Assembly: GCF_001540865.1 (NCBI RefSeq)
Contig: NC_033626.1
Span: 12,988,065 to 13,052,064, forward strand
Origin: Ananas comosus
Taxonomy: Eukaryota > Streptophyta > Magnoliopsida > Poales > Bromeliaceae
Length of the DNA: 64,000 nucleotides
Direction: 5' to 3'
Positions 11,950 to 25,010 of the stretch are shown here, in pieces (position 1 is the stretch's first letter; every line of letters begins with the position of its first letter). The translations under genes were made by a program, and so were the position numbers. The notes beneath the pieces were generated by a model. The model did not search any database and had not been told where the DNA came from. It saw only the letters and a list, made by a program, of their open reading frames with translations.

Positions 11950-13468
11950 AAATTAGGTTTGGATTGAGCCGGACGCGGCTCGGGGAGCGAATCCGACTGG
12001 TCGGGTCGGGTCCGGTCGGTTCCGGTTTGGCTCAGCTCTCAGGAAAAATTCAATTGGTAAAAACGCAAAAATGAATGGATCGCACTGTACTATCCCCATA
12101 TGACAATTTTTACGTCAAAAAAAAAAAAACAAAAAACAAAAAGCGATGCTAAAATGGATATGTCTTATACACCCTTCTTTCAAGTGTTATTTTTTTAACC
12201 CCAATGTTCGATATTAATTTAATTGAATCACTTATTAAACTCTATTTTGATCTCAGTTAGGAATGATAGTTGACTTAACTATAACCTCATTTGTTTTTCA
12301 AGATAGCTTGACTACTAGTTCAATTATGTCATCATTTTATTTTATATAATAATACGTTATTCGAATTCGATAATTATGGTCGAAAAAAGTCTTATTTGCA
12401 ACAAATATATAGAGATTGTAATAGTTAGGCTATCATTGCCATGCTATATAAACGTACTAGAAGTAAATTTTTTTTTCTTTAATACCATTTCAACTCAATC
12501 TTGTTTTACTGCTCTTCATATAATGTTCGCCATCTGTCATAATAACATAATAAAATTGGTTGGATATAATAAATCCTATATAAAATGCCAAATATAGAAA
12601 AGAAGCATAGAAAAATCATCATTTATTTATATAATAATGCGATGGCTTAGTAAACTATCATCTAAGGTGGGATTAGTTACGGCATCACTTCTCTATCAAA
12701 AAAAAATAATAATAATTTGATAAAGTAATTTAATTGAAGTACAAGCTAGAATTCAACAACCTTTGACAACAAATCACAGCAAAATCTTTACTCTGACGAA
12801 AATCAGATAAATCACTAGTTGTCACGAGTACAAACTATAGCTCAAAACATTCTCAAGCAAAGTCTAAGGTGGTGCGTGTGTATATACATATATATGGTTT
12901 GAATTATTTATTTTTACAAGTACAGATATTTTCATGTTATCAAGCGGTTTTCAATATGGAGATTTTTGAATCAATAATCGATTTGTTAGATTTAATTTGA
13001 AGTATATAAAATGCATAAAAAATAAAATTTATAATTTTTTGATATTATTTATCTAGTTATCAAAAAAGTTCAAAATCAATATTTGAAGATAAAAATATCA
13101 TAAAGTGATGATATAATATTAAAATTTTAAATCAAAAATATTAATCGTGTTTTATATAGTATAAAAAATTTTGTATTGAAATTTTATGTATTTGAATATT
13201 TTTACATCGTTAAACTCCAAACAACTTACCACAACAATTAAATTTATTGATTTTGAGCCCATCGATCATTAGATAATGATATAAAGAAATTGCAAAATTT
13301 ATTTTCTAGTTATTTTAAATATTTTAGATTAAATTTAATGGAGTTGATCGTCAATTTAAAAATTTCAACAATAATTTGATAGTGCAAAATTTACTGTGTT
13401 TATAAAAGCACACAAGCCTAACGCGGCTCTCTCTCTCTCTCTCAATATATATATATATATATTATATA
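11950..13468. other. AT-rich intergenic spacer
   Basis: No gene recognised. AT-rich sequence with short poly-A/T runs, and a (CT)n then (TA)n microsatellite at about 13427-13470, just before the duplicated block. Confidence 0.6.
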
Positions 13469-13502
13469 TATATATAGAGCTCTCTCTCTATATATATACA
13501 TA

Positions 13503-13736
13503 GAACTAGGCTGGAATATTGTTAATAACATTAAGTTATTGGTGCTATTAGTTTTTTAGTCTTTGAATTGAGAAATGTACGATTAGAATGATGTGGGTCT
13601 CTTAGGGTTGAGTGAGTGGTTGGTTGAATAGTATAATTTAACGGGTAAAAATAATCAAGGGGTTAAATCTAACGATGAAAAACTTGATAGGACCAAGCCC
13701 TTGGTGCTATCGATAGTATCCTAACCGGACTCCATA
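13503..13736 (+). mobile_element. MITE-like element, family M, copy 1
   Basis: About 230 bp with imperfect inverted ends (CTGGAATATTGTTAATA at the left; GATAGTATCCTAACCGG at the right, which in reverse reads as a related sequence). A clear relative lies at 30537-30770 and a more divergent one at 42919-43174. The same element recurs at 14761-14994 as part of the contig-overlap duplication. No coding capacity, so non-autonomous. Confidence 0.6.
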
Positions 13737-13766
13737 TATATATAATTAAGTGAACAATAAGTAGCA

Positions 13767-13925
13767 AGACCGACCGTCCCTAGAGTAAGTGACAAAGGGT
13801 TTGGTGATTGATACCCAAGGTTCTAAGTTTAAATGCTAGTTGATTTACATTTCGAAATAAATTTATTTCTAAATAAAATAAACTAAATGGATAGCGTGCT
13901 ACCTATCTTTTTTTTAAAAAAAAAA
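13767..13925 (+). mobile_element. tRNA-derived SINE-like element, copy 1
   Basis: Starts GACCGACCGTCCCTAGAG, has A-box-like (AGTAAGTGACAAAGGG) and B-box-like (GGTTCTAAGTTTAAATGC) sites, a conserved 3' half (AAATTTATTTCTAAATAAAA, GATAGCGTGCTACCTATC), and ends in poly-A. Same family as the other SINE entries in this list. Confidence 0.7.
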
Positions 13926-13945
13926 CAATAAACAGCAAGATACAA

Positions 13946-14105
13946 GACCGACCGTCCCTAACGCAAGTGGCAAAAGGCTTGGTGGTTGGTATCCGAAGTC
14001 TAAAGTTTGAACTCTAGTTAATTCCTATTTTTAACTAAATTTAATTTTTTAAAAAATAAACAAAACGTACAACATATTACCTTTCTCTCCAAAATAAATA
14101 AATAA
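13946..14105 (+). mobile_element. SINE-like element, copy 2
   Basis: GACCGACCGTCCCTAACGCA head, with A/B-box remnants and a degenerate 3' half ending in CATATTACCTTTCTCTCC and an AAATAAAT tail. It sits directly behind copy 1, so the two form a tandem pair. Confidence 0.6.
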
Positions 14106-14376
14106 ATTAATTAATAAGAAGCATGTATGGACTGCAGTGCCCAGATCCTCACCCTTTGCACGCCAGCAAACCCCAGCAAGACATCCACCTGCAAGGCTGG
14201 AAACTTCCATCCTACTTTTGCCTGGCTGCTGAGTTCCTTCCCCCTTCCATAAGCAAGCAATGTAAGAAAGCGCAGCAAAAACCAAAATAAACTCCTACCC
14301 CCTCTTTCCTCCTCCTCCGCCTCCTCCTCCCACCACCGGCGCTTTTTTCAAAAGAAAAAGAAAAGGAACGGAAAAA

Positions 14377-14725
14377 ATGTCGGTGTCGTGCGGGCTGGAG
14401 TGCGTGGTGTGCTTCGGGTGCACGCGGTGGGCGTGGAAGCGGCTGACTTACATCGGCGCCTACGACAGCGAGACGTGGCCGGCGGCGACCCCGGAGGAGT
14501 TCGAGCCGATCCCCCGCATCTGCCGCGTGATCCTCGCCGTCTACGAGGACGACCTCTCCCGCCCCCGCTTCCCGCCCCCCGGCGGCTACCGCATGGACCC
14601 CACCTGCGTCGTCAAGCGCGCCACCTACGACGACACCGGCCCCAACTGCCCCCCCTACCTGCTCTACCTCGACCGCCCCCACCGCCAGCTCATCCTCGCC
14701 ATCCGCGGCCTCAACCTCGCCCGCG
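14377..14725 (+). CDS. Class-3 lipase / calmodulin-binding heat-shock-type protein, N-terminal fragment (left contig)
   Basis: Intact first 116 codons of the lipase, starting MSVSCGLECVVCFG and running through WAWKRLTYIGAYDSETWP, FPPPGGYRMDP and LYLDRPHRQLILAIRGLNLAR. The frame stops only because the sequence reaches the N at 14726. The next codons (GAG AGC GAC TAC) are found at 15842 onward in the right copy and join in phase. This copy carries the 164 bases missing from the right copy, so the full gene is best read as this fragment continued by 15843-18540. Read that way the protein is about 445 residues, close to the roughly 440 recalled for Arabidopsis relatives. Confidence 0.85.
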
Positions 14726-14726
14726 N
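14726..14726. other. Single N: assembly join
   Basis: One ambiguous base separates lipase coding sequence from a (TA)n/(CT)n stretch that matches sequence 1.25 kb upstream. This is the junction of two contigs rather than a biological boundary. Confidence 0.85.
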
Positions 14727-15842
14727 TATATATAGAGCTCTCTCTCTCTATATACATATATAGAACTAGGCTGGAATATTGTTAATAACACTAAGTTATT
14801 GGTGCTATTAGTTTTTTAGCCTTTGAATTGAGAAATGTACGGTTATGATGATATGGGTCTCTTAGGGTTGAGTGAGTGGTTGGTTGAATAGTATAATCTA
14901 ACGGGTAAAAATAATCAAGGGGTTAAATCTAACGATAAAAAACTTGATAGGACCAAGCCCTTGGTGCTATCGATAGTATCCTAACCGGACTTCATATATA
15001 TATAATTAAGTGAACAATAAGTAGCAAGACCGACCGTCCCTAGAGTAAGTGACAAAGGGTTTGGTGATTGGTACCCAAGGTCCTAAGTTTGAATGCTAGT
15101 TGATTTACATTTCGAGATAAATTTATTTCTAAATAAAATAAACTAAACTAAACGGGTAGCGAGCTACCTATCTTTCTAAAAAAAAAATAATAATAAACAG
15201 CAAGACACAAGACCGACCGTCCCTAACGCAAGTGGTAAAAAGCTTGGTGGTTGGTATCCGAAGTCTAAAATTTGAACTCTAGTTAATTCCTATTTTTAAT
15301 TCCTATTTTTAACTAAATTTAATTTATTAAAAAATAAACAAAACGTACAACATATTACCTTTCTCTCAAAAATAAATAAATTAATTAATTAATAAGAAGC
15401 ATGTATGGACTGCAGTGCCCAGATCCTCACCCTTTGCACGCCAGCAAACCCCAGCAAGACATCCACCTGCAAGGCTGGAAACTTCCATCCTACTTTTGCC
15501 TGGCTGCTGAGTTCCTTCCCCCTTCCATAAGCAAGCGATGTAAGAAAGCGCAGCAAAAACCAAAATAAACTCCTACCCCCTCTTTCCTCCTCTTCCTCCT
15601 CCTCCCACTACCGGCGCTTTTTTCAAAAGAAAAAGAAAAGGAAAAGGAAAGGAAAAAATGTCGGTGTCGTGCGGGCTGGAGTGCGTGGTGTGCTTCGGGC
15701 GGCTACCGCATGGACCCCACCTGCGTCGTCAAGCGGGCCACCTACGACGACACCGGCCCCAACTGCCCCCCCTACCTCCTCTACCTCGACCGCCCCCACC
15801 GCCAGCTCATCCTCGCCATCCGCGGCCTCAACCTCGCCCGCG
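14727..15842 (+). repeat. Right copy of the contig-overlap duplication
   Basis: Matches 13469-14725 in order and orientation. It includes a second copy of the family M MITE (14761-14994), SINE copies at about 15027-15189 and 15210-15375, the lipase promoter and the start of exon 1. Carries small insertions and a 164-bp deletion relative to the left copy. Confidence 0.85.
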
Positions 15843-18540
15843 AGAGCGACTACAAGGTCCTGCTCGACAACCGCCTCGAGCTCCTCGACGGCGGCTACGT
15901 CCACCGCGGCCTGCTCAAGGCCGCCGTCTGGATCCTCGACCGCGAGTCCGACGCCCTGCGCCGGCAGCTGCACGACCTCGGCCCCGACCACACCCTCGTC
16001 TTCGCCGGCCACTCGCTCGGCTCCGGGATCGCCGCGCTCATGGCCCTCCTCGTCGTCGCCAACCCCGCCCAGTTCGGGGGGATTCCCAGGAGCAGGGTGC
16101 GCTGCTACGCCATCGCCCCCGCCCGCTGCATGTCGCTGAACCTCGCCGTCAAGTACGCCGACGTCGTCAATTCCGTCGTTCTGCAGGCGAGTAAGCAAAA
16201 TTCGTTTGATTCTCAACTCCAAATGTACGATCGATCTACAGTTATTGCTGGCACCGCTACTTACTTACTACTCTACTCGTGCGGCAACATTAATTCCGAT
16301 TCGTATCTCTTTCATTTCTGTTCTAGGTTAGCTGTTTCATTAATTGCAAGCTAAAATGATTCTCTTCCTGTCTAGGGCTTTAATGTCCCTTTCATTTTTT
16401 AAAATTTCCCCCTACCGTATTTTGATTCAGACAACAAAGAATCACTCTCTGCCTGGTTTGCGTGGGCGGGACTAACTGGCTTCTCAGCTTTGTGTAATCT
16501 CGATCTTTCATTTTCAAATTATTTGATCTCATGATCCTCTAGCAGTTGCTTCCTTTAAGAAGAGCTTCAGGAAATGACTTACTCAGCATAAACACAGTAG
16601 ATTTATGTATTACTACTATTAGGCTCTTCCCAGGTCCATCTACTGAGAATTAATGGTAATCACGCATCGCTAGCGAAGCCGCTGTGAATATGTGAAATTG
16701 ACGGGTTAGATAAACATTTGAAGGGTTGCAACCCTGTACCGCATTCGACCAGTATTTCATTCAATCTTCACCGTTTTCGTAAAATACACACAGTTATAAG
16801 AATTAGAGAGCATTTCTCTTTATTATATTATTTTTCATATTGTTTAATATGAGATTTACTCAGATGTTGACTCATTGTTTGTCTAGGATGACTTTTTGCC
16901 GAGAACGCCAACGCCTCTGGAACATATTTTTGGGTCTATCTTCTGGTGCGTTATTATTCGGTTCTCATAATTTCTGCTACTTTTCTGGCCATATGTTTTC
17001 AGATCAACAACTGCATATTACATTTAATTTTACACCAGGTCTTTGTACTTTGGACAGCTTGCCCTGCCTACTGTTCTTTGTTTGCATGAGAGATACGTTT
17101 ATTCCAGAGAAGAAAAAGCTTAGTGATCCAAAAAGACTCTATGCTCCCGGTCGAATGTATCATATTGTTGAGAGAAAATTTTGCAGGTAATCCAATCGCC
17201 TTTATTATTCTGATGACAAAAAAAAAGGGATAAAATTTCTTGCTTCTTGCTATTTGCTGATCGTATTGAAAAGCTGTTTTTCTTGGATCAATAAAAATAC
17301 ATGACGAGCTGTTATTAAAGAACTAATGTTTTACAAGAAATAGATCGAAATTATCGGGAAGCACTGGAATTTTGGAACAATGACATAATCCGTGATTTGA
17401 ATGTGCAGATGCGGAAGGTATCCTCCTGAGGTTAGGACAGCCATTCCGGTAGAAGGAAGATTTGAGCATATTGTGTTATCGTGCAATGCTACATCTGATC
17501 ATGGAATTGTTTGGATTGAACGAGAAGCAGAAAAGGCTTTAGAGGTAAGCGAAGCACACTGGTTTTGTTATTTGTCATGAAATGTTCTCTATCATTATAT
17601 CTTCAATAAAATTGAACTTATCGTATGAACTGCTGCATCATATCCCATTGATTCTTTTCGGTCAGAAAAGTTGCATTGCATAAGCTGTCTATCAATAGGA
17701 ATATCCTAACCATATCCAGGCTAGAAATAGAAACTACTATTACTATTTGTTCTGATGGGACTAGCAAACCCATTTCATCCGAATGCGAATTAATTTATCG
17801 AGTTTGGCTTTGTAAAATTCTTCTGCAAACACGATCACCAAAGAGAAAGTTTGTAATGATACTGCAGCAAATGCATCAGCTTGCGACTTTTGCAGTAGAT
17901 AAATGGACAAAAAGGAGTGAACAGTTAGCTTCTTTTTTTTCTTCTTTTTTTTTTTTTAAAGAAAAAGTTATCCATGCTATTCCCCATTGTCTTATGTCGT
18001 AAAACAAGGCCTGAAAAAATAGGCAATATTGCTTTCGTTGTCGAGTATTGGCTTGCATGGCTGGAAGAATTGAAAATAGTTATTCCATCTACACTATTAT
18101 TATTATTGTTATTGTTTTTCCCTATTCCAAAATGTTACGGTATTGTATTTCTTCAAATGGACACCTTTTTAATTATGGAGGTGGCTGAATTTTTATTTTT
18201 TAATTTTTTTTTCCTCCAGCTAATGAAAGAAATTGCTAAGGCGACAACACCCCCACCATATCAAAAGATGGAGAGGAAAGAGAGTCTTGAACAAGAGCAC
18301 AGAAGTGCGCTGGAACGTGCCGACACTTTGAACATACCACATGTCGTGCCACCATCACAAGAATCCCTTGACGCTGCGGGCACCAGCTCGGGAACAGCAG
18401 CTGCTGAGAGCCAAACCGAGACGACCCCGACTTCGAAATCGAGCGGGAGGACTAATTGGGACGAGTTGGTGGAGAAGCTCTTCATCAGAAGCGATTCTGG
18501 GAGGAGTCTGGTGCTGAAGAGAGATATCATTATCGAGTGA
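15658..18540 (+). CDS. Class-3 lipase / calmodulin-binding heat-shock-type protein, main copy with a 164-bp deletion in exon 1
   Basis: Alpha/beta-hydrolase of the plant lipase class 3 family, recalled as annotated 'calmodulin-binding heat-shock protein'; probable acyl-glycerol hydrolase. Exons: 15658-16186, 16887-16945, 17058-17186, 17409-17544, 18220-18540; all phases agree. The nucleophile elbow GHSLGSG is present, followed by IPRSRVRCYAIAPARCMSLN, DDFLPRTPTPLEHIF, YAPGRMYHIVERKFCR and a Ser/Thr-rich tail ending NWDELVEKLFIRSD. The ATG at 15658 starts the correct MSVSCGLECVVCFG, but then 164 bases (left-copy positions about 14419-14582) are missing. This shifts the frame and removes about 55 residues; the correct frame resumes at 15710 (MDPTCVVKRATYDD). 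Intron 1 has a GC donor. The gene is probably intact in the real genome. Confidence 0.88.
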
Positions 18541-19185
18541 CGAGCTGCAGAGGAATTCTCCTCCGGGAAAGGTTTCTTTTGAGCCTGCTATTGTATGTCT
18601 TTTTTCCGTGTATCATCATAGTCAATTTTATCATTCTTTTTCTTAACCTGGGAAGATATCCATGCCTGATGGGTCCATTGTTTGATATTTTCTGAGATGG
18701 TATCATTTATATGATGCAATCGGCAATCGAGTTGCTTTTCTTTGACAAGATTTTAGAGGCTTCTCTGAAATGCCTAACAACAATAGAGCCTGCAGTGAAT
18801 GGGCCTATGACAAGGATGGGCTCCCTATTTCCCGCGGCCGTAGTGAATGCAGCTTTGAGCTCTTTTTGTTTGTGATAAATGGATGAGGCCTAGAAAAACA
18901 GCAAAAGAATCACAAAAATAATATTATTGTTTATTGATATTACATGTGATTATATTATGTGCGCTATAATTCGTATTGTATGTGATTAAATTCACACCCT
19001 TTCTCTGTTAGAAGAATTTAAATTCAACACCCCCTTCTGTTATTTCCCTACGAAGAAGACAAAACATCCCCGCACCTGTCATTAGCGCTGCGCCACTTCA
19101 ACGGTTCAACCCCTGTGCTCCCGAGAAATCGTTCCCATCCCTCCTTCTTCTTCTTCTTCTTCGCTCTCTCTCTCTTGCATTCGAG

Positions 19186-19720
19186 ATGGATCAGTACTTT
19201 GCGGAGCTCCTACCTTCGTCCCCGACGAACTCTTCGGTCTCTTCCTCGGATCTCGACACTGAGGTACGAACCCTCCAATTCCTGCCCCATTTGTTACTAC
19301 ATAATTACAAATTTAACACCCCCCAACTCGCTCTCTCTTCGATATATTCCTCAGTCGACCGGGTCCTTCTTCCCCGACCGGAGCACGACCCTCGGAACCC
19401 TAATGGGCGTCTCCTTCCCGGACCTCCGCGCCCGCGCGGCGAGGGCCCAGCCGTGCTCGGATCTCGCACGCGGCGGAGCGAGGAGGGCCAAGCAGTGGCG
19501 GCGCCGCCTCAGGTGCCGGAGGTGGTGGTGGCGCTGTTGCCGGGCCGACGCGCAGTGCCCCACCTCGCTCGGGGAGTTCCTCCGAGTGGAGCGCACGCTC
19601 AGCGGCGGCGGAGGCGGCGGCGCACCGCTCTTCCAGAGCGAGCGGATCCTCCCGCCGCGGCGAAGGCGGCGGAGGGCCGCGGTGTCGCTCTCGGGGATAT
19701 GCTGTGGACTCCGGGGGTAG
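19186..19720 (+). CDS. Plant-specific protein of the At3g17950 type, function unknown
   Basis: Two exons, 19186-19263 and 19355-19720, give 147 residues. The diagnostic block SSDLDTE|STGSFFPDRSTTLGTLMGVSF is split by the intron exactly between E and S. A later block, TSLGEFLRVER, also matches the recalled family. Between them lies an Arg/Trp-rich stretch (RRAKQWRRRLRCRRWWWRCC), followed by poly-Gly and Arg runs; the C-terminus is short and basic. No signal peptide or membrane segment. The family is land-plant specific with no established biochemical role that I know of. A (TTC)n run precedes the start codon in the 5'UTR. Confidence 0.8.
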
Positions 19721-22094
19721 AGTTTGCAATTAAATGGTTGTTTAAGGGGTAGATGTGTAATTTAACAACGTGTATTTTTTTTTCTTTTCTTTTTCCTTGT
19801 AGTTTGAGAACTGGATACTGTTGTTTGGGTTATATTATACATGAATGCAATTGCCTCTGTACAATACAAAAATCAAAGATCGGCCGTTGGATTTTGGTCG
19901 TAATATCGTCACCTTATAAATTTGTGGGGACAAAAATTGTATAGGCATTATCCTCAAATTAACAGTAGTTTGGAGAAGATGCTGATGGGCACTGTGTGGC
20001 CAGCGCACACTCATCGCAGGGACGGAAATAAAAAAAAAAAAAAAAATTGTGCACGCTTATCAAACTATGTCCATCCCCATCATCTTTAAACGAGTAGTTT
20101 GAGGAAGATGCCAATTTATGAGATGTGACTACTTTCTATTACAACACAGTTTTAAAATTAGATGGAAAAAAAAAAAACAGAAACAAATATGTGATTTTAG
20201 TTTTGCACATGCATTCTTTCGATTCTATTTGTAAAAATTTAATTTTGTTAAATAGCTTTGGCGCTGAGAAACGTAATGACACGGTCGGAGATATTTCCAG
20301 TATATACATAGCAGGTTTAATTGATCTAGTTGTATTTTTTATTATCCCTATGAATGATTTTCCTTTCTGTGAATATGTGTTACTTTTTTCCCTTCATCAC
20401 GACTGTATATTAAAATCACGATTGTATTAAATATCTTCTAACACCCAGTTGGTTCGGAGTTAAAGACGGGCGATAAGGGGGTTATCCCCCTCCAAACCTC
20501 CCCCCTTAACCCCAATAAGAATTTGAGGTAACCCACCCCACCCATAATAGGGGTGGAATTAAATTAATCCATCCGATTTATATTTTTGAAATATATATAT
20601 AATATATATATATATAATATATATTATATAGTAGTATATAAATATATATATATATTTAAAATTTTAAATTTTAAAATTTATAATTTTTAAATTATATTTA
20701 TTCTTTTAAATTTAAAATATTTAAAATTTATAATTTAAATTATTATTTTTAATTATTTAAATTTTATATTTGATATTCTATATTGTAACTTTAAGTTTTT
20801 AAATTTGAGATTTAAGAATATTTATTTTAATTTTGAATTTTGAATTTTAAATTTTAAATTATTATTTTTAATTATTTAAATTTTAAATTTAAATTCAAAT
20901 ATAATAATTGAAGTAATATTATTATTTTTTATTTATAACTACCCACTATCCTTCTTATTCCTACATTTCGCCCCCTTATAAAATAAAAAATATTCATTTC
21001 GCCCCCTGCCGTTAGTAATCCGTTAGGGTTCCGTTTATAAAATATTATTATATATTTTGTTATGCTAAAAATATTCTGTCTTCTCACCTGTGAACATGAT
21101 GAGAGGCAAAATAGTAAGAAGCAAAATGTTAATTTTATCGTCACAGTTTACACTGTACCCTCTTGTGAATATTTTTTATTTTATAAGGGAACAGTGTAGA
21201 TTTTTAAATGATAGAGAAAAAAAATAAAAAATTAAATTTTGACGGAAAGATCTTCTATAATTTAGCCAAAAAAAAATAACTAATTTATATCCGAGGTTTA
21301 GAAATGTTCTTTTATTCATTTGCCTGTCATGTGAAGTCAATATTCTCTACACTTTTCCTCTTCATTATTGAATGAATGGGTAGGTAATGATTTGGTTCCT
21401 AGACCGGGGGCTCTTTAATCAGGACCTTGTTGAGAATGAGGGGGAGAGATGCAGATATTCTGCAACTGCAGAAGCGCAATTGATGGCTGCGAGATAGGAG
21501 AAATTATTGCCTACGGAAGAAACATCTCATCTTATTTTTCTTATTTAATTATAAAATTATTATTTAATAGGCAAGAGATGCGTTGCTGCGTGGTGCGCAT
21601 AAGTGAGGAGAGCTGGAAAATTTTTAGAATTCAACATTTATATTACTGGTGTGTGTCTCTAATCAATCAAATTTTTTTTTTTAAATTTATCCATCCAATT
21701 ATAGTTTTTAAAACAATATATTTGTTATACTGTTCTCTCTCTCAAAAGAAGAGATATAATTGATTGAAAATAAATAATATGATGTAAGTGTTACCTAGTA
21801 AACTTCTACGCAAAGCAGAGCACCGTGTCATTGAAGCTAATCTTTCACTAATATAGAGTATAACCTCGTTACATTTCCCCCTCCCATCTAATTAATGCTC
21901 ACCATCAATTCCCTCAAACTCATTCAGGAAACAAATTAGAAACAGTACACGTAAACCATTCCCTCCACCTTTCAAAGGAATGGAAAAATCATCATCAGAC
22001 AACTAATTACTAATTACCACACACTCTACTCTCTTAATTACACTACACAGTACACCCTTCCCCTTGCCCTTTCTCTCTTTGTACGGATTAAATC
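19721..22094. other. Intergenic region with extreme AT-rich low complexity
   Basis: No gene recognised. 20580-20920 is almost pure A/T (TATATA repeats, then AAATTTTAAATTT-type palindromic runs), the most skewed stretch in this part of the window. Several short open frames around it are chance products. Confidence 0.6.
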
Positions 22095-24560
<2,466 letters not shown>

Positions 24561-24811
24561 AGTAACGGCATGGAGTGTGAAGGCGGAAAACGGTCGCTGG
24601 TGCGGGTAGAGAGTGGAGGGGCATAGCCGCATAGGATTCCATGTGAGGATGGCTAGTAGGGAGAGGACACGTGGCAGTAATTGCTGGGCAAACGTTGCGC
24701 GCGGGTAACGAGGAGTTGGATCGGGTGTATTGACCGCTGAGCGGACTGGTCCGACCCGATGTGACATGTCGAGACCAGAGAAAAGGGCAGGGGAGCATGG
24801 AAGGGGAAGTT

Positions 24812-25010
24812 ATTTTCTGCACCCGGTGTACAAACTATGTTTTCCTACAACGCACCGTAAAATATATTGAAATTAAAAATCTAGACCACGGAATGTATTC
24901 TAAAGTTATTTTGAAGACCTGCAGGGTGCAGGCTGCAGGCTGCATATGAAAATTCTAAATTTTCAAAATTAGCTTTTACAACATGTACTGAGAGACCGGG
25001 TGCAGGAAAC
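24812..25010. mobile_element. Candidate small MITE with 15-bp inverted ends
   Basis: TTTTCTGCACCCGGT at 24813-24827 and its inverted counterpart ACCGGGTGCAGGAAA at 24995-25009 (14 of 15 match) bound a 197-bp AT-rich segment with no coding potential. No clear target-site duplication seen, so moderate support only. Confidence 0.4.

Larger units (their letters stand above)
13469..14725 (+). repeat. Left copy of a ~1.25 kb duplication flanking an N (probable contig overlap)
   Basis: This block, from the TATATATAGAGCTCTCTC motif to ...CTCGCCCGCG, recurs immediately after the single N at 14726 as 14727-15842, with the same order of MITE, two SINEs, lipase promoter and lipase first exon. Divergence is a few percent plus indels, the largest a 164-bp deletion in the right copy. 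The simplest reading is two overlapping contigs or haplotypes placed end to end. Confidence 0.85.

Noticed and set aside
11641..11967. 108-codon forward open frame upstream of ALY
   Set aside because: It lies antisense over the ALY promoter/leader, contains a GATC repeat run and has no recognisable domain.
14388..14735. Long Arg/Pro-rich open frames overlapping the lipase exon in other frames
   Set aside because: They are shadows of GC-rich lipase coding sequence; only the MSVSCGLECV frame has family resemblance.
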